From contig UQHL01000013.1 of the NCBI GenBank assembly GCA_900540805.1, positions 21,311 through 85,310 of the forward strand: 64,000 nucleotides of DNA, read 5' to 3'. The stretch comes from an uncultured Eubacteriales bacterium. Lineage in GTDB: Bacteria > Bacillota > Clostridia > Christensenellales > Borkfalkiaceae. The stretch's first letter is position 1, and each line of letters opens with the position of its first letter. Positions 49,711-61,400 of this stretch are shown here, piece by piece. The position numbers and the translations under genes were made by a program. The notes beneath the pieces are model-generated. The model saw only the letters and a list, made by a program, of their open reading frames with translations. It did no database searches and had not been told where the DNA came from.

Positions 49711-50308
49711 AGGGAAATTACTGGTCTTCGAGGGCACGGACGGAGCAGGAAAAACGACGCTGATTTCCATGACGGAGCATTACATAGAGGGAAAGCACGG
49801 GATCGGTACGGTACTTTGCGTAAAACAGCCTACGGATCTGTCGAGAAAAACGAAGCTGTTTCAAAAAATGATGTATTGTGAACACCATGAGGATATCGAC
49901 TACCGCGCGGTGCAGCTTTTGACGATGTCGGACAGAGTTCAGCATAGCTTCGAAGTGATCGAGCCTGCGCTGAAAGTGGGGAAAACGGTAATCTGCGACA
50001 GATATATCTATACGTCGCTGGCGAATATGCTAGCGCGAGGTTACGATAAAGAGCTTTGGTTTTATGAAGCGGCGAAGCATCTTCTGAAGCCCGATGTAAC
50101 GTTTTTGGCGCACGTTCCGCCGGAAGCGGCGATAGAACGAATCAAGAGCCGCCCGAGCGAATGCGACAGGCATTTGGACGAGGAATTGTTGAAAAGAGTT
50201 TCCTCCGAGTTCTTAAAAATTGCGAAGACGAACGATTTCACGGTAATTGATACAAACGCAGAGCCGGAAAGAGCGTTTTCCGCGGTGAAAGCGTCGGTTT
50301 ATGAGTGA
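49670..50308 (+). CDS. dTMP-kinase-like P-loop kinase
   Basis: A 212-aa protein of the thymidylate kinase family. The P-loop FEGTDGAGKTT is at residues 20-30, the DRY-type motif in CDRYIYTSLA near 105, and a lid segment SRPSECDRHLDEE near 160. It overlaps the preceding gene by 41 nt in another frame, with AGAGGAA eight bases upstream. Housekeeping tmk is expected elsewhere, so this copy may phosphorylate another substrate. The next gene is a nucleotidyltransferase. Confidence 0.82.
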   Translation: MKSRKLQLRTNPYKGKLLVFEGTDGAGKTTLISMTEHYIEGKHGIGTVLCVKQPTDLSRKTKLFQKMMYCEHHEDIDYRAVQLLTMSDRVQHSFEVIEPALKVGKTVICDRYIYTSLANMLARGYDKELWFYEAAKHLLKPDVTFLAHVPPEAAIERIKSRPSECDRHLDEELLKRVSSEFLKIAKTNDFTVIDTNAEPERAFSAVKASVYE

Positions 50309-50316
50309 GGTATGAA

Positions 50317-51378
50317 ATGAGAGAATCGAGCTTGGAATACGTGATAAGTATTCTGAAAGGCGAGCGGCCGAAAGCTGAGGCGGAATGGTACGAAACGCTT
50401 GGTTTTATGTATGCGCACAGGATAGCGGGCTTGTTTTATAAGCGTGCGGAGAGACTTGAAATCCCCCTTCCGCCGAAAGCGGAAAAATTACTGAAAGAAA
50501 CATATGAGAAGCAGAAACGGCGGACAGAGTATATGCGCGAGGAAACGAAGAAGCTTTCTTTGGCGTTAATAGCGGAACTAGCGGAACACATTTTTTTGAA
50601 AGGCAGCGTATTAAGCAATCTTACGGAAGAAAGCGCGATTTACGCGGATGGAGAGAGGGTTTCAAACGACATAGACATTTTAGTAAGACAGGCAGAATTG
50701 AACGTTGCGTGTGAAGCTTTGAAAAAACAGGGATTTGTGCAGGGCAGGTATGAATCGAAGCTGGGAAAAGTAATTCCGTTTTCGCGGACGGAGGTGTTAA
50801 AACGTCGAATGACGCGCGGAGAAACGGCTCCGTTTTTGAAGGCGACGGAAAATCCGGAAGAGCCGTACCTGGAGGTGGATATTAACTTTTCGCTTGGAAA
50901 CGAGCCCGGAGAAAAAGACGCGTTGCTTGCGGAGATGCTGGAAACGCGGAAGCTGTACGCGGGAAAGACGAGTGTATATGTATCGGACGAGGAAATGTTT
51001 TTTCTGCACCTTGTATTGCACCAATATAAGGAAAGCGCGCTGTATTTTACCGCGGCGCGGGGGAAGGATTTGGATTTATATAAATTGGCGGATATATATT
51101 ATCTTTGGAGGGCAGAGGCATTCGATAAAGAAAGGTTGAAAGCCCTTTCGGTGAAATACGGCTTAAAGCGTGAAATAGGCGCGGTATTAAGCCAGGTGGG
51201 AAAGATATTTAACGATACGGAAATTGTAACCGCAAGCGAGGAATACGGAGGCTTACAACCGGAGGTGTACGATTACGAGCGGAAAAAGAGATATCGTTGG
51301 ACGGCGGGCGTTTCGGAAAGAATCCGTATATTTGACGGAAAAGCGTATTTGCGGGAGAAGAAAGAGAATGTCGAGTAA
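50317..51378 (+). CDS. Nucleotidyltransferase family protein (NTP_transf_5 type)
   Basis: A 353-aa protein. The catalytic motif is FLKGSVLS near residue 100, followed by NDIDILV near 125 (GS ... DxD pattern of polymerase-beta type nucleotidyltransferases), and the order matches the uncharacterised NTP_transf_5 family, which is often found in peptide or polysaccharide biosynthesis clusters. ATG 50317 has GAGG six bases upstream; GTG 50305 is the alternative. It overlaps or abuts neighbours on both sides, so it belongs to the same translation-coupled string. Confidence 0.75.
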   Translation: MRESSLEYVISILKGERPKAEAEWYETLGFMYAHRIAGLFYKRAERLEIPLPPKAEKLLKETYEKQKRRTEYMREETKKLSLALIAELAEHIFLKGSVLSNLTEESAIYADGERVSNDIDILVRQAELNVACEALKKQGFVQGRYESKLGKVIPFSRTEVLKRRMTRGETAPFLKATENPEEPYLEVDINFSLGNEPGEKDALLAEMLETRKLYAGKTSVYVSDEEMFFLHLVLHQYKESALYFTAARGKDLDLYKLADIYYLWRAEAFDKERLKALSVKYGLKREIGAVLSQVGKIFNDTEIVTASEEYGGLQPEVYDYERKKRYRWTAGVSERIRIFDGKAYLREKKENVE

Positions 51379-52171
51379 AAAGGAATTATCGGAAACGTTG
51401 GGCCTTTCATGCGTAGAGAAATATTTTCTGGCATGGCTGGGGAGATATTACGACGTGAGGAGGCTGTACGGAAATTCGTTTGTAAGCATAGGGCAGGTGT
51501 CGAACGACTTCTCCCGTGGGGCGACGTATGAGAACTACTGTCATATTCCGCGTTTACAGGATATCGCGGAGGAGTACGGAGTGGTAAGACATAGCTATCA
51601 GCTCTGCGAAACGAGCGAAGCGTTGAAAAAGATATGCGCACAAACCTCGGACGAGTTATGTTTGATACGGGTGAACACGCGGTTTTTTTTGAATTTTAAG
51701 CGCTCGTCCTGGCGGGAAGATCATTATGTGCGCGTAGATAAGGAACTGAACTGGTTGAACGAATATCCGTTGAGCGAAGGGAAATTTACGGAGGAGGAGT
51801 TCGGGGAGATATACGATGGAGCGGTATGCGTCTATGAGCTGTCGGATTTAACGGCGGAGCCTGAAGACAAAACGATAGAAATGATAAGGCGACAGAGCTT
51901 TCCGCCGCCGAGTATAAACATCGGGCGTTTCGAGGACGCGATAGGGATTTTAAGAATGACGAGAAAGCGTATGGAAAAGAATCTAAATCTCCCGGATTCC
52001 GCGCGGGAAGTATTAAGAGGAGAGATCGCGTTGTTGGACAGGCTGTATCTTTTTGTAAGCTTGCGGGAAATCAAGAAAAAAAAGGGAGTAAGGCTGTCCG
52101 CGGAAACGCCGGAGGAAGAATTGGGGCAAATTCTGGAGTATGAAAAACGACTGTGGGAGGCTGTAAAATGA
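51368..52171 (+). CDS. Unknown protein, possibly papain-fold (BtrH/C39-like)
   Basis: A 267-aa protein overlapping the preceding gene by 11 nt. The order Cys near residue 15 (LSCVEKYFLAWLGRYYD), LCLIRVNTRFFLNF near 97, DHYVRVD near 118 and LNWLNEYPL near 128 mirrors the Cys, His, Asp/Asn order of BtrH-like and C39-type papain folds, of which a clearer member is encoded at 53871. The C-terminal 130 residues are helical. I do not recognise the family by direct similarity; the fold is an inference that a structure prediction would settle. Confidence 0.5.
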   Translation: MSSKKELSETLGLSCVEKYFLAWLGRYYDVRRLYGNSFVSIGQVSNDFSRGATYENYCHIPRLQDIAEEYGVVRHSYQLCETSEALKKICAQTSDELCLIRVNTRFFLNFKRSSWREDHYVRVDKELNWLNEYPLSEGKFTEEEFGEIYDGAVCVYELSDLTAEPEDKTIEMIRRQSFPPPSINIGRFEDAIGILRMTRKRMEKNLNLPDSAREVLRGEIALLDRLYLFVSLREIKKKKGVRLSAETPEEELGQILEYEKRLWEAVK

Positions 52172-52401
52172 CGAGACGGGAATTAATGGAGAGGATCTGC
52201 GAAATTACGCGCGAGGCGACGGGCGCGGCGCTGTCGGAGACGGAAAGCCTAAAAGAAAGCGGGCTGGACAGCCTGGCGTTGGTGACGGTAATTGCGGGGA
52301 TTGAGGAACGGTTCGGATTTTTCTTCCGGGACGACGATTTGGACCCGGAACGCCTGACGACGTTGGAGGCATTGGCGGAGATTACGGAGAAATACATATG
52401 A
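52168..52401 (+). CDS. Acyl/peptidyl carrier protein (first)
   Basis: A 77-aa carrier protein with four helices and the phosphopantetheine site Ser in SGLDSLALV near residue 37. The sequence is acidic as usual. Its ATG overlaps the stop of the preceding gene (ATGA) and its own end overlaps the ligase gene by four bases. It would be charged by the ligase at 52398 after activation by a phosphopantetheinyl transferase from elsewhere. Fatty-acid ACP is unlikely given its position and unusual FFFRDDDLDP segment. Confidence 0.88.
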   Translation: MTRRELMERICEITREATGAALSETESLKESGLDSLALVTVIAGIEERFGFFFRDDDLDPERLTTLEALAEITEKYI

Positions 52402-53651
52402 GGCTTTGGGAATACCTGAAAGAAAAAATGCTTCGGTACGCGGATCGTACGGCATTTGCGGGAACAGGCCTGACGTATGCCGAACTGCTTCGATTTGACG
52501 AAATCGGCGGGGGCAGAGGTGCGCTGACGGTTTGCGGGGAAAATACGCGAGAAGCGACCGCAAGGGAAATATTGAAAAGTATCGCTAAGGGGGATACCGT
52601 CGTGCCCGTGGCAAAGGAATACGGAGAAAAATGGTGCGCAAACGTTCGCGAGGCTGTGAGAGCGAACGGGCAGGTATGCGGCGAGACGGCGTTTGTGATG
52701 TTTACGAGCGGCACGACGGGCGTTCCGAAGGGCGTTATGCTGACGGACGAAAATATTATTTTCAATCTCAAATATATTTCCTCGTATTTCGATCTTTCGG
52801 GCTTGAGCCGGATATGCGTCGCGCGGCCGCTCGCTCATATCTCGGCGCTGACGGGAGAGCTGTTATACGCACTTTGCTGCGGCATGACGATATACTTTTA
52901 CGAGGAAACATTTATGCCGCAGAGATTTCTGCGTTTTTTGCGGGAGAAGAGGATTGAGGTGTTTTGCGCCACGCCGACGCTGTATTTGAGCCTGGTTAAA
53001 TATTCTGCAAAGGATTTTCCCGTGAAAGTGAGCGCGTTGAGCGGTGAACGGCTGACGGAAACTACCGCAAAGAAAATCTCGGAGAGTTTTCCGAAAACGA
53101 AATTTTACAACGTATATGGTTTAACGGAGCATAGTCCGCGGGTGAGCGCGTTATTGCCGGACGAATTCGTAAAAAAAGCGGGAAGTATCGGAAAACCGAT
53201 AGGGAACGCGAATGTAAAAATCGAAGACGGAGAATTGCTTGTGAAATCCCCGTGCGTGATGAAAGGGTATTACAGGGACGAAATTCGGACGAGGGAAAAG
53301 ATCAAAGAAGGTTGGCTATATACGGGAGACATGGCGCATACGGACGGAGAAGGGTACTATTACATAGACGGACGAAAAGACGATATGATTATCCGCGCGG
53401 GAATAAATATCTTTCCCGAAGAAATCGAGGAAGAGGTAAAAAAGTGTCCAAACGTGGAAGACTGCATTGTTTGCGGCAGAACGGGAGAAGACGGAGTGAC
53501 GGAAATTTGTTTGAACTATATCGGAGAATGCGAGCCTGCAGCCCTGCGAAAATATCTTGCGGGAAATTTGAACGCGCATTTTATGCCGAATGTGATCGAT
53601 CGGACGGATAAATTACAGCGAACGGCAAGCGGGAAGAAGGTAAGAAAATGA
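52398..53651 (+). CDS. AMP-dependent acyl/amino-acid ligase
   Basis: A 417-aa ANL-superfamily adenylating enzyme, shorter than the common 500-550 because the N-terminal domain is reduced. Core motifs are complete: FTSGTTGVPKG (A3), YGLTE (A5), YTGD (A7), GRKDDMIIRAGINIFPEEIE (A8) and the catalytic Lys in RTASGKKVRK (A10). It would activate a carboxylic or amino acid as an AMP ester and load it on one of the flanking carrier proteins. The specificity-pocket residues cannot be assigned by eye. Confidence 0.88.
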   Translation: MRLWEYLKEKMLRYADRTAFAGTGLTYAELLRFDEIGGGRGALTVCGENTREATAREILKSIAKGDTVVPVAKEYGEKWCANVREAVRANGQVCGETAFVMFTSGTTGVPKGVMLTDENIIFNLKYISSYFDLSGLSRICVARPLAHISALTGELLYALCCGMTIYFYEETFMPQRFLRFLREKRIEVFCATPTLYLSLVKYSAKDFPVKVSALSGERLTETTAKKISESFPKTKFYNVYGLTEHSPRVSALLPDEFVKKAGSIGKPIGNANVKIEDGELLVKSPCVMKGYYRDEIRTREKIKEGWLYTGDMAHTDGEGYYYIDGRKDDMIIRAGINIFPEEIEEEVKKCPNVEDCIVCGRTGEDGVTEICLNYIGECEPAALRKYLAGNLNAHFMPNVIDRTDKLQRTASGKKVRK

Positions 53652-53893
53652 GAAAAAAGATGTTGGAGATTATAAAGAAGCACTGCGCTTTGGAAGAAGC
53701 CGTGACGGAGAAAAGCAAATTGAAAGATCTGAGCTTAGACAGCTTGTCGTTCGTGGCGATTATAGCAGATATAGAAACCGAGCTGGGAATAGAGTTTGAA
53801 ATAGAAGAACTCGACATCAATGTTTGGGAAACGGCGGAGGATGTTTTAACTGCGACGGAGGAAAAGATAAATGAAAAGACTCATGAAAAATGA
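53648..53893 (+). CDS. Acyl/peptidyl carrier protein (second)
   Basis: An 81-aa carrier protein with the phosphopantetheine Ser in LSLDSLSFV near residue 32 and acidic helices II-III. It overlaps the ligase gene by four bases and the BtrH-like gene by 23. The two carriers differ enough (32 residues before the site compared with 37) to hold different acyl groups or to contact different partners. Confidence 0.87.
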   Translation: MRKKMLEIIKKHCALEEAVTEKSKLKDLSLDSLSFVAIIADIETELGIEFEIEELDINVWETAEDVLTATEEKINEKTHEK

Positions 53894-54821
53894 ACTCGAA
53901 GGCGTGAAGCCGTTCAACGATTTTTGGTTTATCAACTGTTATTATCATCAACTGATAGCGGGCCTGTCTTGTTTAGGAATAAAAAAGGAAGGAATATTAT
54001 TAAGTAGGTTATTGATGTCCGGCAGGCAATTTACTACATTGAGACATGAGGAAATATCAGATAAAAGCGGTGAGAAATATCTCGGATACAGAAATCGGCG
54101 TTGTAATATAAACGAAAAAAGCTTGATTAAACATGTGGATTGCGGACGACCGATTATTGCAGGGGTGGATTGCTTCTACCTGGAAAGCAGAGCGGATACT
54201 TACGAAAAAGTGCATGCTCCGCATTTTATACTCGTATATGGCTATGATTTAGTGACGCGCGAGATAAACGTAGTGGACCATGATTATGAGAACAGCTATT
54301 TGTTCAAGAAAAAGAAAATATCATTGGACAATTTATTGGAGGCCAACAGGCAGTATCGAAAAAAAGGCAAAAAAGGATTTTTTACATGTCGGGCGTTGTC
54401 CAAAAAAAATCAGAAAAAATGTAGATTGATTTACTTTACGAATAAAGAGAAAATTCTTTTGTGGCGGAAAAATTCGGAAGAAAACTTATTTGAATTAAAA
54501 CGATTGTTTACCGAAGATCGACAAAATTTATGTGACAAAGCGTTTCTGATTACGGAATACCTGGAAAAAATGAGAACACAGTTTTTATGCGTTACATGTT
54601 TGGAAAGGGTGAAAGAGAATGAAGACTTTAGCGTGACGAGCAGTGAATTATTTCAAGGCTATTCCAACTTACTTTCATTATTTTGGAAAATGACGAAACA
54701 GCATGATTTTGAATATGCCGTCAATCATTTAGAGGCGATTTTGCGAAAAATAGATTTTATTTTGGAGCGTGAGAAACGGTTTTTTGAATGGTTTCCGAGG
54801 TGCTGTAATGAAAAGGCATAA
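53871..54821 (+). CDS. BtrH-like acyltransferase (papain fold)
   Basis: A 316-aa protein. The N-terminal half follows the butirosin BtrH N-terminal domain: an early Cys in INCYYHQLIAGLSCLG (candidate nucleophile, residue about 23), IIAGVDCFYLESRADTYEKV, HAPHFILVYGYD with the catalytic His, and INVVDHDYENS with the acid residue. BtrH moves an acyl group from a carrier protein to an amino-sugar, so here the acyl-ACP made by the preceding genes is the expected donor. The acceptor is unknown. The C-terminal half is helical and basic. GGAGG lies nine bases upstream. Confidence 0.75.
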   Translation: MKRLMKNELEGVKPFNDFWFINCYYHQLIAGLSCLGIKKEGILLSRLLMSGRQFTTLRHEEISDKSGEKYLGYRNRRCNINEKSLIKHVDCGRPIIAGVDCFYLESRADTYEKVHAPHFILVYGYDLVTREINVVDHDYENSYLFKKKKISLDNLLEANRQYRKKGKKGFFTCRALSKKNQKKCRLIYFTNKEKILLWRKNSEENLFELKRLFTEDRQNLCDKAFLITEYLEKMRTQFLCVTCLERVKENEDFSVTSSELFQGYSNLLSLFWKMTKQHDFEYAVNHLEAILRKIDFILEREKRFFEWFPRCCNEKA

Positions 54822-55374
54822 GGCTTTGGATATGTCGGGATTGTTTAATCACAAGTTGATTTATAAGGAATTGCCGAAAAGCGGGGAGTATGGTTTGGAT
54901 AACATATGTATATTGAAGGAGGATTTTAAGCTTGACGGTGAAAGACTGATCGACGGAGTACGATTTAATTTCTGTGTCGGAGAACAGACGGACAATATGA
55001 TTTGTTCGGGACAGAGCTTAGCGGTAAACGAGGCCGCAGATAAATTATATTTTGCGGGTTTTGCTTATTGGGGAGATTCGTGCGAAAAATTCGAAATAGT
55101 TTATGAAGACGGGGAGACAGAGAATGCGGAGATTGCATTATTGGATTGGTCGCATGGAATGCAGGAAGGCATAAGAATGCGTTTTTTTACGCGTTCGGGT
55201 TCGTTAAAAACGGCTGGGATATGCATATCGTCGGGACGGTTAATACATTTGGTCTATTTTCATCGTTTCGAATATATCGTGAAAAAAGGTAAAAAAATCA
55301 GAGAAATTATATTTCCGGATAATATGTTTATGCATATTTTCGCAACGACGATAGAAACAAATGGGGAAGATTGA
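54808..55374 (+). CDS. Hypothetical beta-sandwich protein
   Basis: A 188-aa protein overlapping the preceding gene by 14 nt; ATG 54808 follows GAGGTG. The segments SGQSLAVNEAADKLYFAGFAYWGD and EKFEIVYEDGETENAEIALLDWSHG form the pattern of a jelly-roll domain seen in glycosidase-associated binding modules (x-WG ... F-x-V-x-Y-x-DG). No catalytic residues are seen. It is the last gene before the RHS protein and could be an adaptor, chaperone or acceptor recognition subunit for the acyltransferase; this is unsupported beyond position. Confidence 0.6.
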   Translation: MKRHKALDMSGLFNHKLIYKELPKSGEYGLDNICILKEDFKLDGERLIDGVRFNFCVGEQTDNMICSGQSLAVNEAADKLYFAGFAYWGDSCEKFEIVYEDGETENAEIALLDWSHGMQEGIRMRFFTRSGSLKTAGICISSGRLIHLVYFHRFEYIVKKGKKIREIIFPDNMFMHIFATTIETNGED

Positions 55375-55432
55375 CCGAAGTCAATAAACATAAAAATAAA
55401 AATGAAATTATAAAAAACAGGAGATTAAAAAA

Positions 55433-58400
55433 ATGGGAATTATCAAATTGAAAAAAACAAACGAGGAAGAAGTTATTATAAAAAAGGAAGACGAAACGAA
55501 AGAATTTCATGAAATTTCGGATCCTGCGGCAAGAGAAGCCAATTTTTCCGTTTGCGAGGAAAAATTGGAACAATGGGAGGATCCTGCGGTATTGCGAGAA
55601 GACGAGGAGCATATCAACGCACATTCTCGGCACTATGTCCTTAACAATAATACGACGAAAAGCGTGTTTAGCGGAGAGCCTGTCAATTATTACGATGAGG
55701 AGGGGGAAACATGGAAGAAAATCGATAACTCTCTCATAGAAACAGAAAACGGCTTTGAGGCAGGGTTTGGAAAATTCAAAACAACAGTTCTAAAAGCTGA
55801 AAAAGGGAAGAAAGTGGAAATCGAAGGAGATGGATTGTCTTTATCCTGGGAATATCTTGGAAAGGCGCTGAAGGCGGCTGCGGAAATAAATGAAGCGGAC
55901 ATATCTTTGTTGACGTTACAGAATACCACGGAGGAGAAGGCAGAAACGATACTTTGTGTTGAAAAGAGCCTAAAGGGTGCAGCGAACAGTACCGCCAGCC
56001 GAGCCGTTTACGAGAATGCCGAGTCGGATACTGATATCGAGTACAGACTTTCGGGAAACAATGTTAAGGAAAACATTATCGTCAAGGAAAGGGCCGAAGA
56101 ATATAAGTATCTTTTCGCGTTGAATACGAAAGGACTGAGAATGCGACTTTCGGACGATAACATGCAGCTGGAACTGTATTCGGAGACTGAAAAGGAAGGC
56201 GGAGAAATAGAAGAAAAGCTCGAATTTACCATTCCCAGTCCGTACATGTACGATGCGGAAGGGGAAAGCTGTGAAGACGTCTATTACGAATTGGAACCCG
56301 AAACAGACGGTAAGTACGTCTTTGCCGTAGTGGCGAGCGAAGAATGGATCAACGCTGAGGAAAGAGCGTTTCCTGTTACGATTGATCCACAGATCATTAC
56401 CGATAATACATCGTTTTTTGATTTCAAAAATTATCGTAAATCTCGTGGCTCCGGCAGCTCTTCGGGTCCTTCGTCCTGGTCTCTTTATGGCAATTCCAGT
56501 GAGTTTGTGGTAGGTATTGACTTCTCGAGCGAGTATAAAAGTTCTGTTTGTATCAAAAAATCCAATATAGTAAATTTGTACGGCCGAATTGCAAGTGTCA
56601 TCTTGAAGCTGAAGGCGTCGATGGTTTATACACCCGGAGCTTTTCGTGTCGGTGACAAAGAAATCTATTGCAATAGTACATCTACTTATTTGTCAATAGA
56701 TATAACAAATGCTTATAAAGCGAACGGTGGGGATTTTGATATAGAGCTGCTGCCGAGTTCAAAAGGTTACGGAAACGGAGCGGGGGATCTTAAATTCAAT
56801 GCGACGGGTATTAATGCACCGATTTTGGAGATCAAATATCTAACAAACGAGTCGACGCGCCCGACAAAGCGTAGCTTTTCTTTAGCGGGCGCAGCGCTGG
56901 GAACGGTCGATTTGGCAACACAGGACGTAACGGTGGAATTCACGGACGTGCCGGGGGAGGATTCGGTGATGGGGCTCGGAATTTTCCACGTCTATAAAAA
57001 AAGCGGGGAAGAGAATTTTGCAGGGGAAAATTTCAGATTAAACTTGAATGAGAATTTTATCAAATATAGTGCCGGCGAAGGGGAGAACGTCGATTATATT
57101 TATACTGATGAAAAAGGTGACAAGTACGGTTTTTGGGAATATTACTATTACAAGGATTCCGCGAACAATAAAGTTTACGTTTCCGGGAAAAAATCGGATT
57201 TTACGATAGATGCAGACGGGCGGCTGAAGGACAAAGATAATCGAGAGATATTTGCGGAATACAAATCAATGACGGGCCTGACCGCTGTGACAAGGTTTGA
57301 GGGGTTTGAGAATTATCATCTGCTGGAGCAGAGAAGCGACGAATATAAACAGCTTGAAGAACAGGTAAAGAGCTACGAAAATGCATATAAAGAATTTGTA
57401 TTGCTGAATACAGCTACGGGGAACGATGACCCGCTTGCGACTGAGAAAATTTTCGGAAGCTATAATTACGATGAAATGCCGATACCGAAAAGCGAAGCAT
57501 TGCAGTATAAGTCGGTATTAAATCAACAAAGAACATTGAATAAGAAGTATGGTCAAGCAACGACTATGGTACCCGATGTAAATCCAAACAAAGATACAGA
57601 TTTAATAGCGAAAAGCGGAACAATAGAAGCGCCTTTGGCGAGTTTGAAGACTGCTTTGGAGGAAATTTCGGAGAAATTGATAAAATATATAAACAATTGC
57701 ACGGCAGAGGATGGCGCTGATACAAAAAGAGAACTTTGCAATTTAATAAATAACAATCTTGAGGTATATCCGGATCACTATCAATTTTTAACGGCGTACT
57801 ATTGTAAGTATCCGGAGTTCAGGGATAGTAACCGAGGTGAGATAGATGGAACGCCAAAATTGACGGGAGCAGCATTGCATGAAATGTTTCGTCAAAGGAA
57901 TTTAATGCTTTTGCAATTGGAAGAACAAACGAACGAATTACTGACGCAGAAAAAAATTGTTGACGGTCAGATAACGTGGATAAAAGAGAAAAAATCCCAA
58001 TATATCGCTCAAGTACAAAGCTATTATAAAGAATATGTGAATAAGAGCGCACAGCTTGAGCAAATGAAGCGTCAGATGCCGATCAACTTTCTTACGGACG
58101 GAAAAATCATCAAAGGCTACAATGAAAACGGCCGACTTGTGAGCGTGTATGATAACCGAGATAATTATGCGGTGATCGAATACGAAAAAACGGACGTAAC
58201 AACCGATTCTCCCTTAAGAATATCTCGGATATATGACAAAGACGGGAAAGAGGTACGGTTTAGCTATAATCCGCAAAGCAAGCTGACGGAAATCACGGAT
58301 ACGCGGGGAAGAAAAACGAGATACGAATACAGCGGAAGCAAGCTGTCGAAAGTTAAATACGATAGCGGTACCGAATTTACGATAAGCTATTCCAATAACA

Positions 58401-61400
58401 ATATAAAGTCGATAACGGAAGCGAAAAATGCCTTAAAGACAAATTTATCGTATCTGAACAATCAATTAAGATATATTTACAATTATTCCACAATAGACGG
58501 AATCCCGAAAACAAATATTTCGGAAGAATTGAGTTTGATTTCTTCTATTGTAATAACATATACTCAAGCAACGAGTACGGGAGCAAACACTGTAACGGTG
58601 ACGGAGGAAAACCATGCGGAGAAATACATATTCGATGTCGAGGGAAACTGTACGGGACATTACACCTCGGAAAACGGTATAGTAACGGAAGCGGAAGAGT
58701 ATGAGTATGAGCCGTATTGGAAATGGAGCGAAAAACAAAGCAATCCGAGGAGCGTAACCAAATATGCGCAGCGGGATAGTTTGAATAAAACGCCGATGAG
58801 CTCGTTTACGTTTACGGCCGAAGTAACGGAAACAACGACGTTGGATCAGTTCAATAACCCATTGAAAACGATGAGGAGCGGAATAAAAGTAACGGCAGAC
58901 GGAAGCAATCAACAAACAACGGTGGTAGATTATACGTATGATGACGATCAAAAGCTGAGGGAGGAGAAACGGACCGTAAGCTATACCAATCCGTCAAAAA
59001 CGATAATATCATATAAGAAATATCGTTATAATGGCTATGGAGAGATAACCCGAACGGAAAGCTACGTAGAGGGGGAAGAAAAAACGAAAGGCAAAACGAT
59101 AGAGGAAACGGAGTACGATGAGAAAGGAAACGTCGTAAAATCGATTGAGTATAACAGCCTGGACAGCAGTTCGAAATTCTATAAGGAAAGCGAATACGCA
59201 GAAAACGGCCGGATAGTAGCGGAAAAAGACGAGACGGGAGAAAACAAGCGTAAGTATGAATATGTTTGCGGGACAAATATCGTGCGTACGGAAGTATTAC
59301 CGAACGGAAGCAAGGTATCCTACGGCCAAGACGAAGAGGAACGAGTGACGGGAATCACGCAAAGTACAGAGGAGGGCGAGGAAAACAGCAATTCAACGAG
59401 CTATACGTACGGCGAAGTAACGGAAGTGAGAAGCGGAAACAACGTCGTGGATTATGAGTACGATTATAAGCGGAGATTGACGAGCGTAAAAGTCAATCCG
59501 ACCGGCGCAACGGATAATTATATTTCCTACGAATATACGGAACTCAAAGACGGCGCGGGGAAAAAGACGGGCGAGAAAATTACGGCGACATATAAAAAAC
59601 GAGCTGAGGGAATAACTGCGGACAAGATCGAAAAAACGCTGGACGTGAACGGAAACGTGCTAAGCGTGAAAGTAAACGGAGAGCCGCAGACGGAAAATAT
59701 TTATACGTCGGATAATAAAATATCGCTTGTGACAGACGAAATTACGGGAAAGAAATACCGTTATAGATACGACGATTTGGGCAGATTGACGAATTACGAA
59801 GTATTAAACAGTGAGGGAACGTATGACGGGTACGCGGAAGAATTAAAATATGACAAATATGGGAAACTCGGCAGTAAAGCAGTATTTTCGTCAACCGATT
59901 TTCCCGGTTGCGACTATTACTATAAAGAAAATGCCGCCCGAGATTTGGATTTCATGTGGTATGATAGAAAAGTGATTATTCGTCCGAAAACGGATGTATT
60001 GGGAAGAAATATCGGGAAAACAGTGATGTTGCCGGGAGGAAGAGCGGAAGAGATAATCACATATCGAAAAGTGGGAGACCATGCGACGCAAATGCCGTCA
60101 ACAATCCGATACGGAGACAATACGGGCGGAGAATACGGAATCCGAGATTGCTTGAAGTATGCCTATGACGAAATGGGCAATATCGCCAAAGTGTATGAAA
60201 ACGGGGAATTGTCGGTGAGATATACGTATGACAAACTCGGCCGATTGGTAAGGGAGGATAATAAGTCCGCAGGAGAGACGTCTCTTTTCGATTACGATAA
60301 CAACGGGAATATTCTGACAAAGCGGACACTGGCGTTTACTCTGAAAGGAAAGGAGGAAGTAGAAGAACTTTCATCGACGGCAAAGGAATATATATACGAT
60401 AGAGACAGACTGTTATCGTATAACGGAGAAACGTTTGTATATGACGGATTGGGAAATCCTACGACGTACCGCGGAAAAACATTGACGTGGAGTAAGGGCA
60501 GACAGCTTACAAACTATAACAGAACGGCGTTTGCGTATAACGGCCAAGGTCAAAGGATATCGAAAGGAAATATAAGTTATATATACGGAAGCGACGGAAA
60601 CCTTGTAAGTCAAAGCGACGGGCTGAGCTTCATGTACGACGCAACGGGAGTGGTGGGAATAAAATATGATAACAAGTATTATGCATTTCGAAAAGATATT
60701 TTAGGAAATGTGATCGGAATACTTGACGAAAATGGTATTAATATTGTACAATATAGATACGATGCCTGGGGAATCTGTAAAATAGAGAAAGACACCTCGG
60801 GAAAAAACCTTGGGGAACTCAATCCGTTCCGTTATCGCGGGTACTATTATGATACGGAGACGAAATTATATTACCTGAAGACACGATATTACGATCCGGA
60901 AATCGGCAGATTTATCACGATAGACGACGTTACGTATCTTGCCCCCGATACCATTAACGGCTTAAATCTCTATGCTTATTGTAATAATAATCCTGTAATG
61001 AACGTGGATCCTGAGGGCACGAGTTGGTGGAGTAAGTTTTGGAGAACGATTGCTGTAGTAGGATTAGCTGCTTTAGTTGTTGGAGCTATTGCTGCAATAA
61101 CTTTTGTCACAGGCGGGGCTGTTGCTCCTATTCTAATAGGTGCGGGAATAGGATTTGCAACCAGCGGAGTTATTTCTGGTATAACTCAGTTTGTGACCAC
61201 TGGAAATATCGATTGGGCGCAATTAGTTGTAGATATGGCTTTTGGAGCAGTAACGGGTGCTTTCGGAGGTTCGACTTTGGGAATTTTAGGAATGACTGTT
61301 GCTGGCGGGGCAACGGGATTTGCCGGAAGTGTCGCTAGCGATTTTGTCGCCGGTCGAGATATTCAGTGGGGAATGGCCCTTACATCGGCTGTAATAGGAG

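Noticed and set aside
59266..59457. 63-codon plus frame present twice (also at 62273-62464) that looks like a repeated small gene
   Set aside because: It is an out-of-frame shadow of the RHS gene; the repetition comes from the RHS core duplication.
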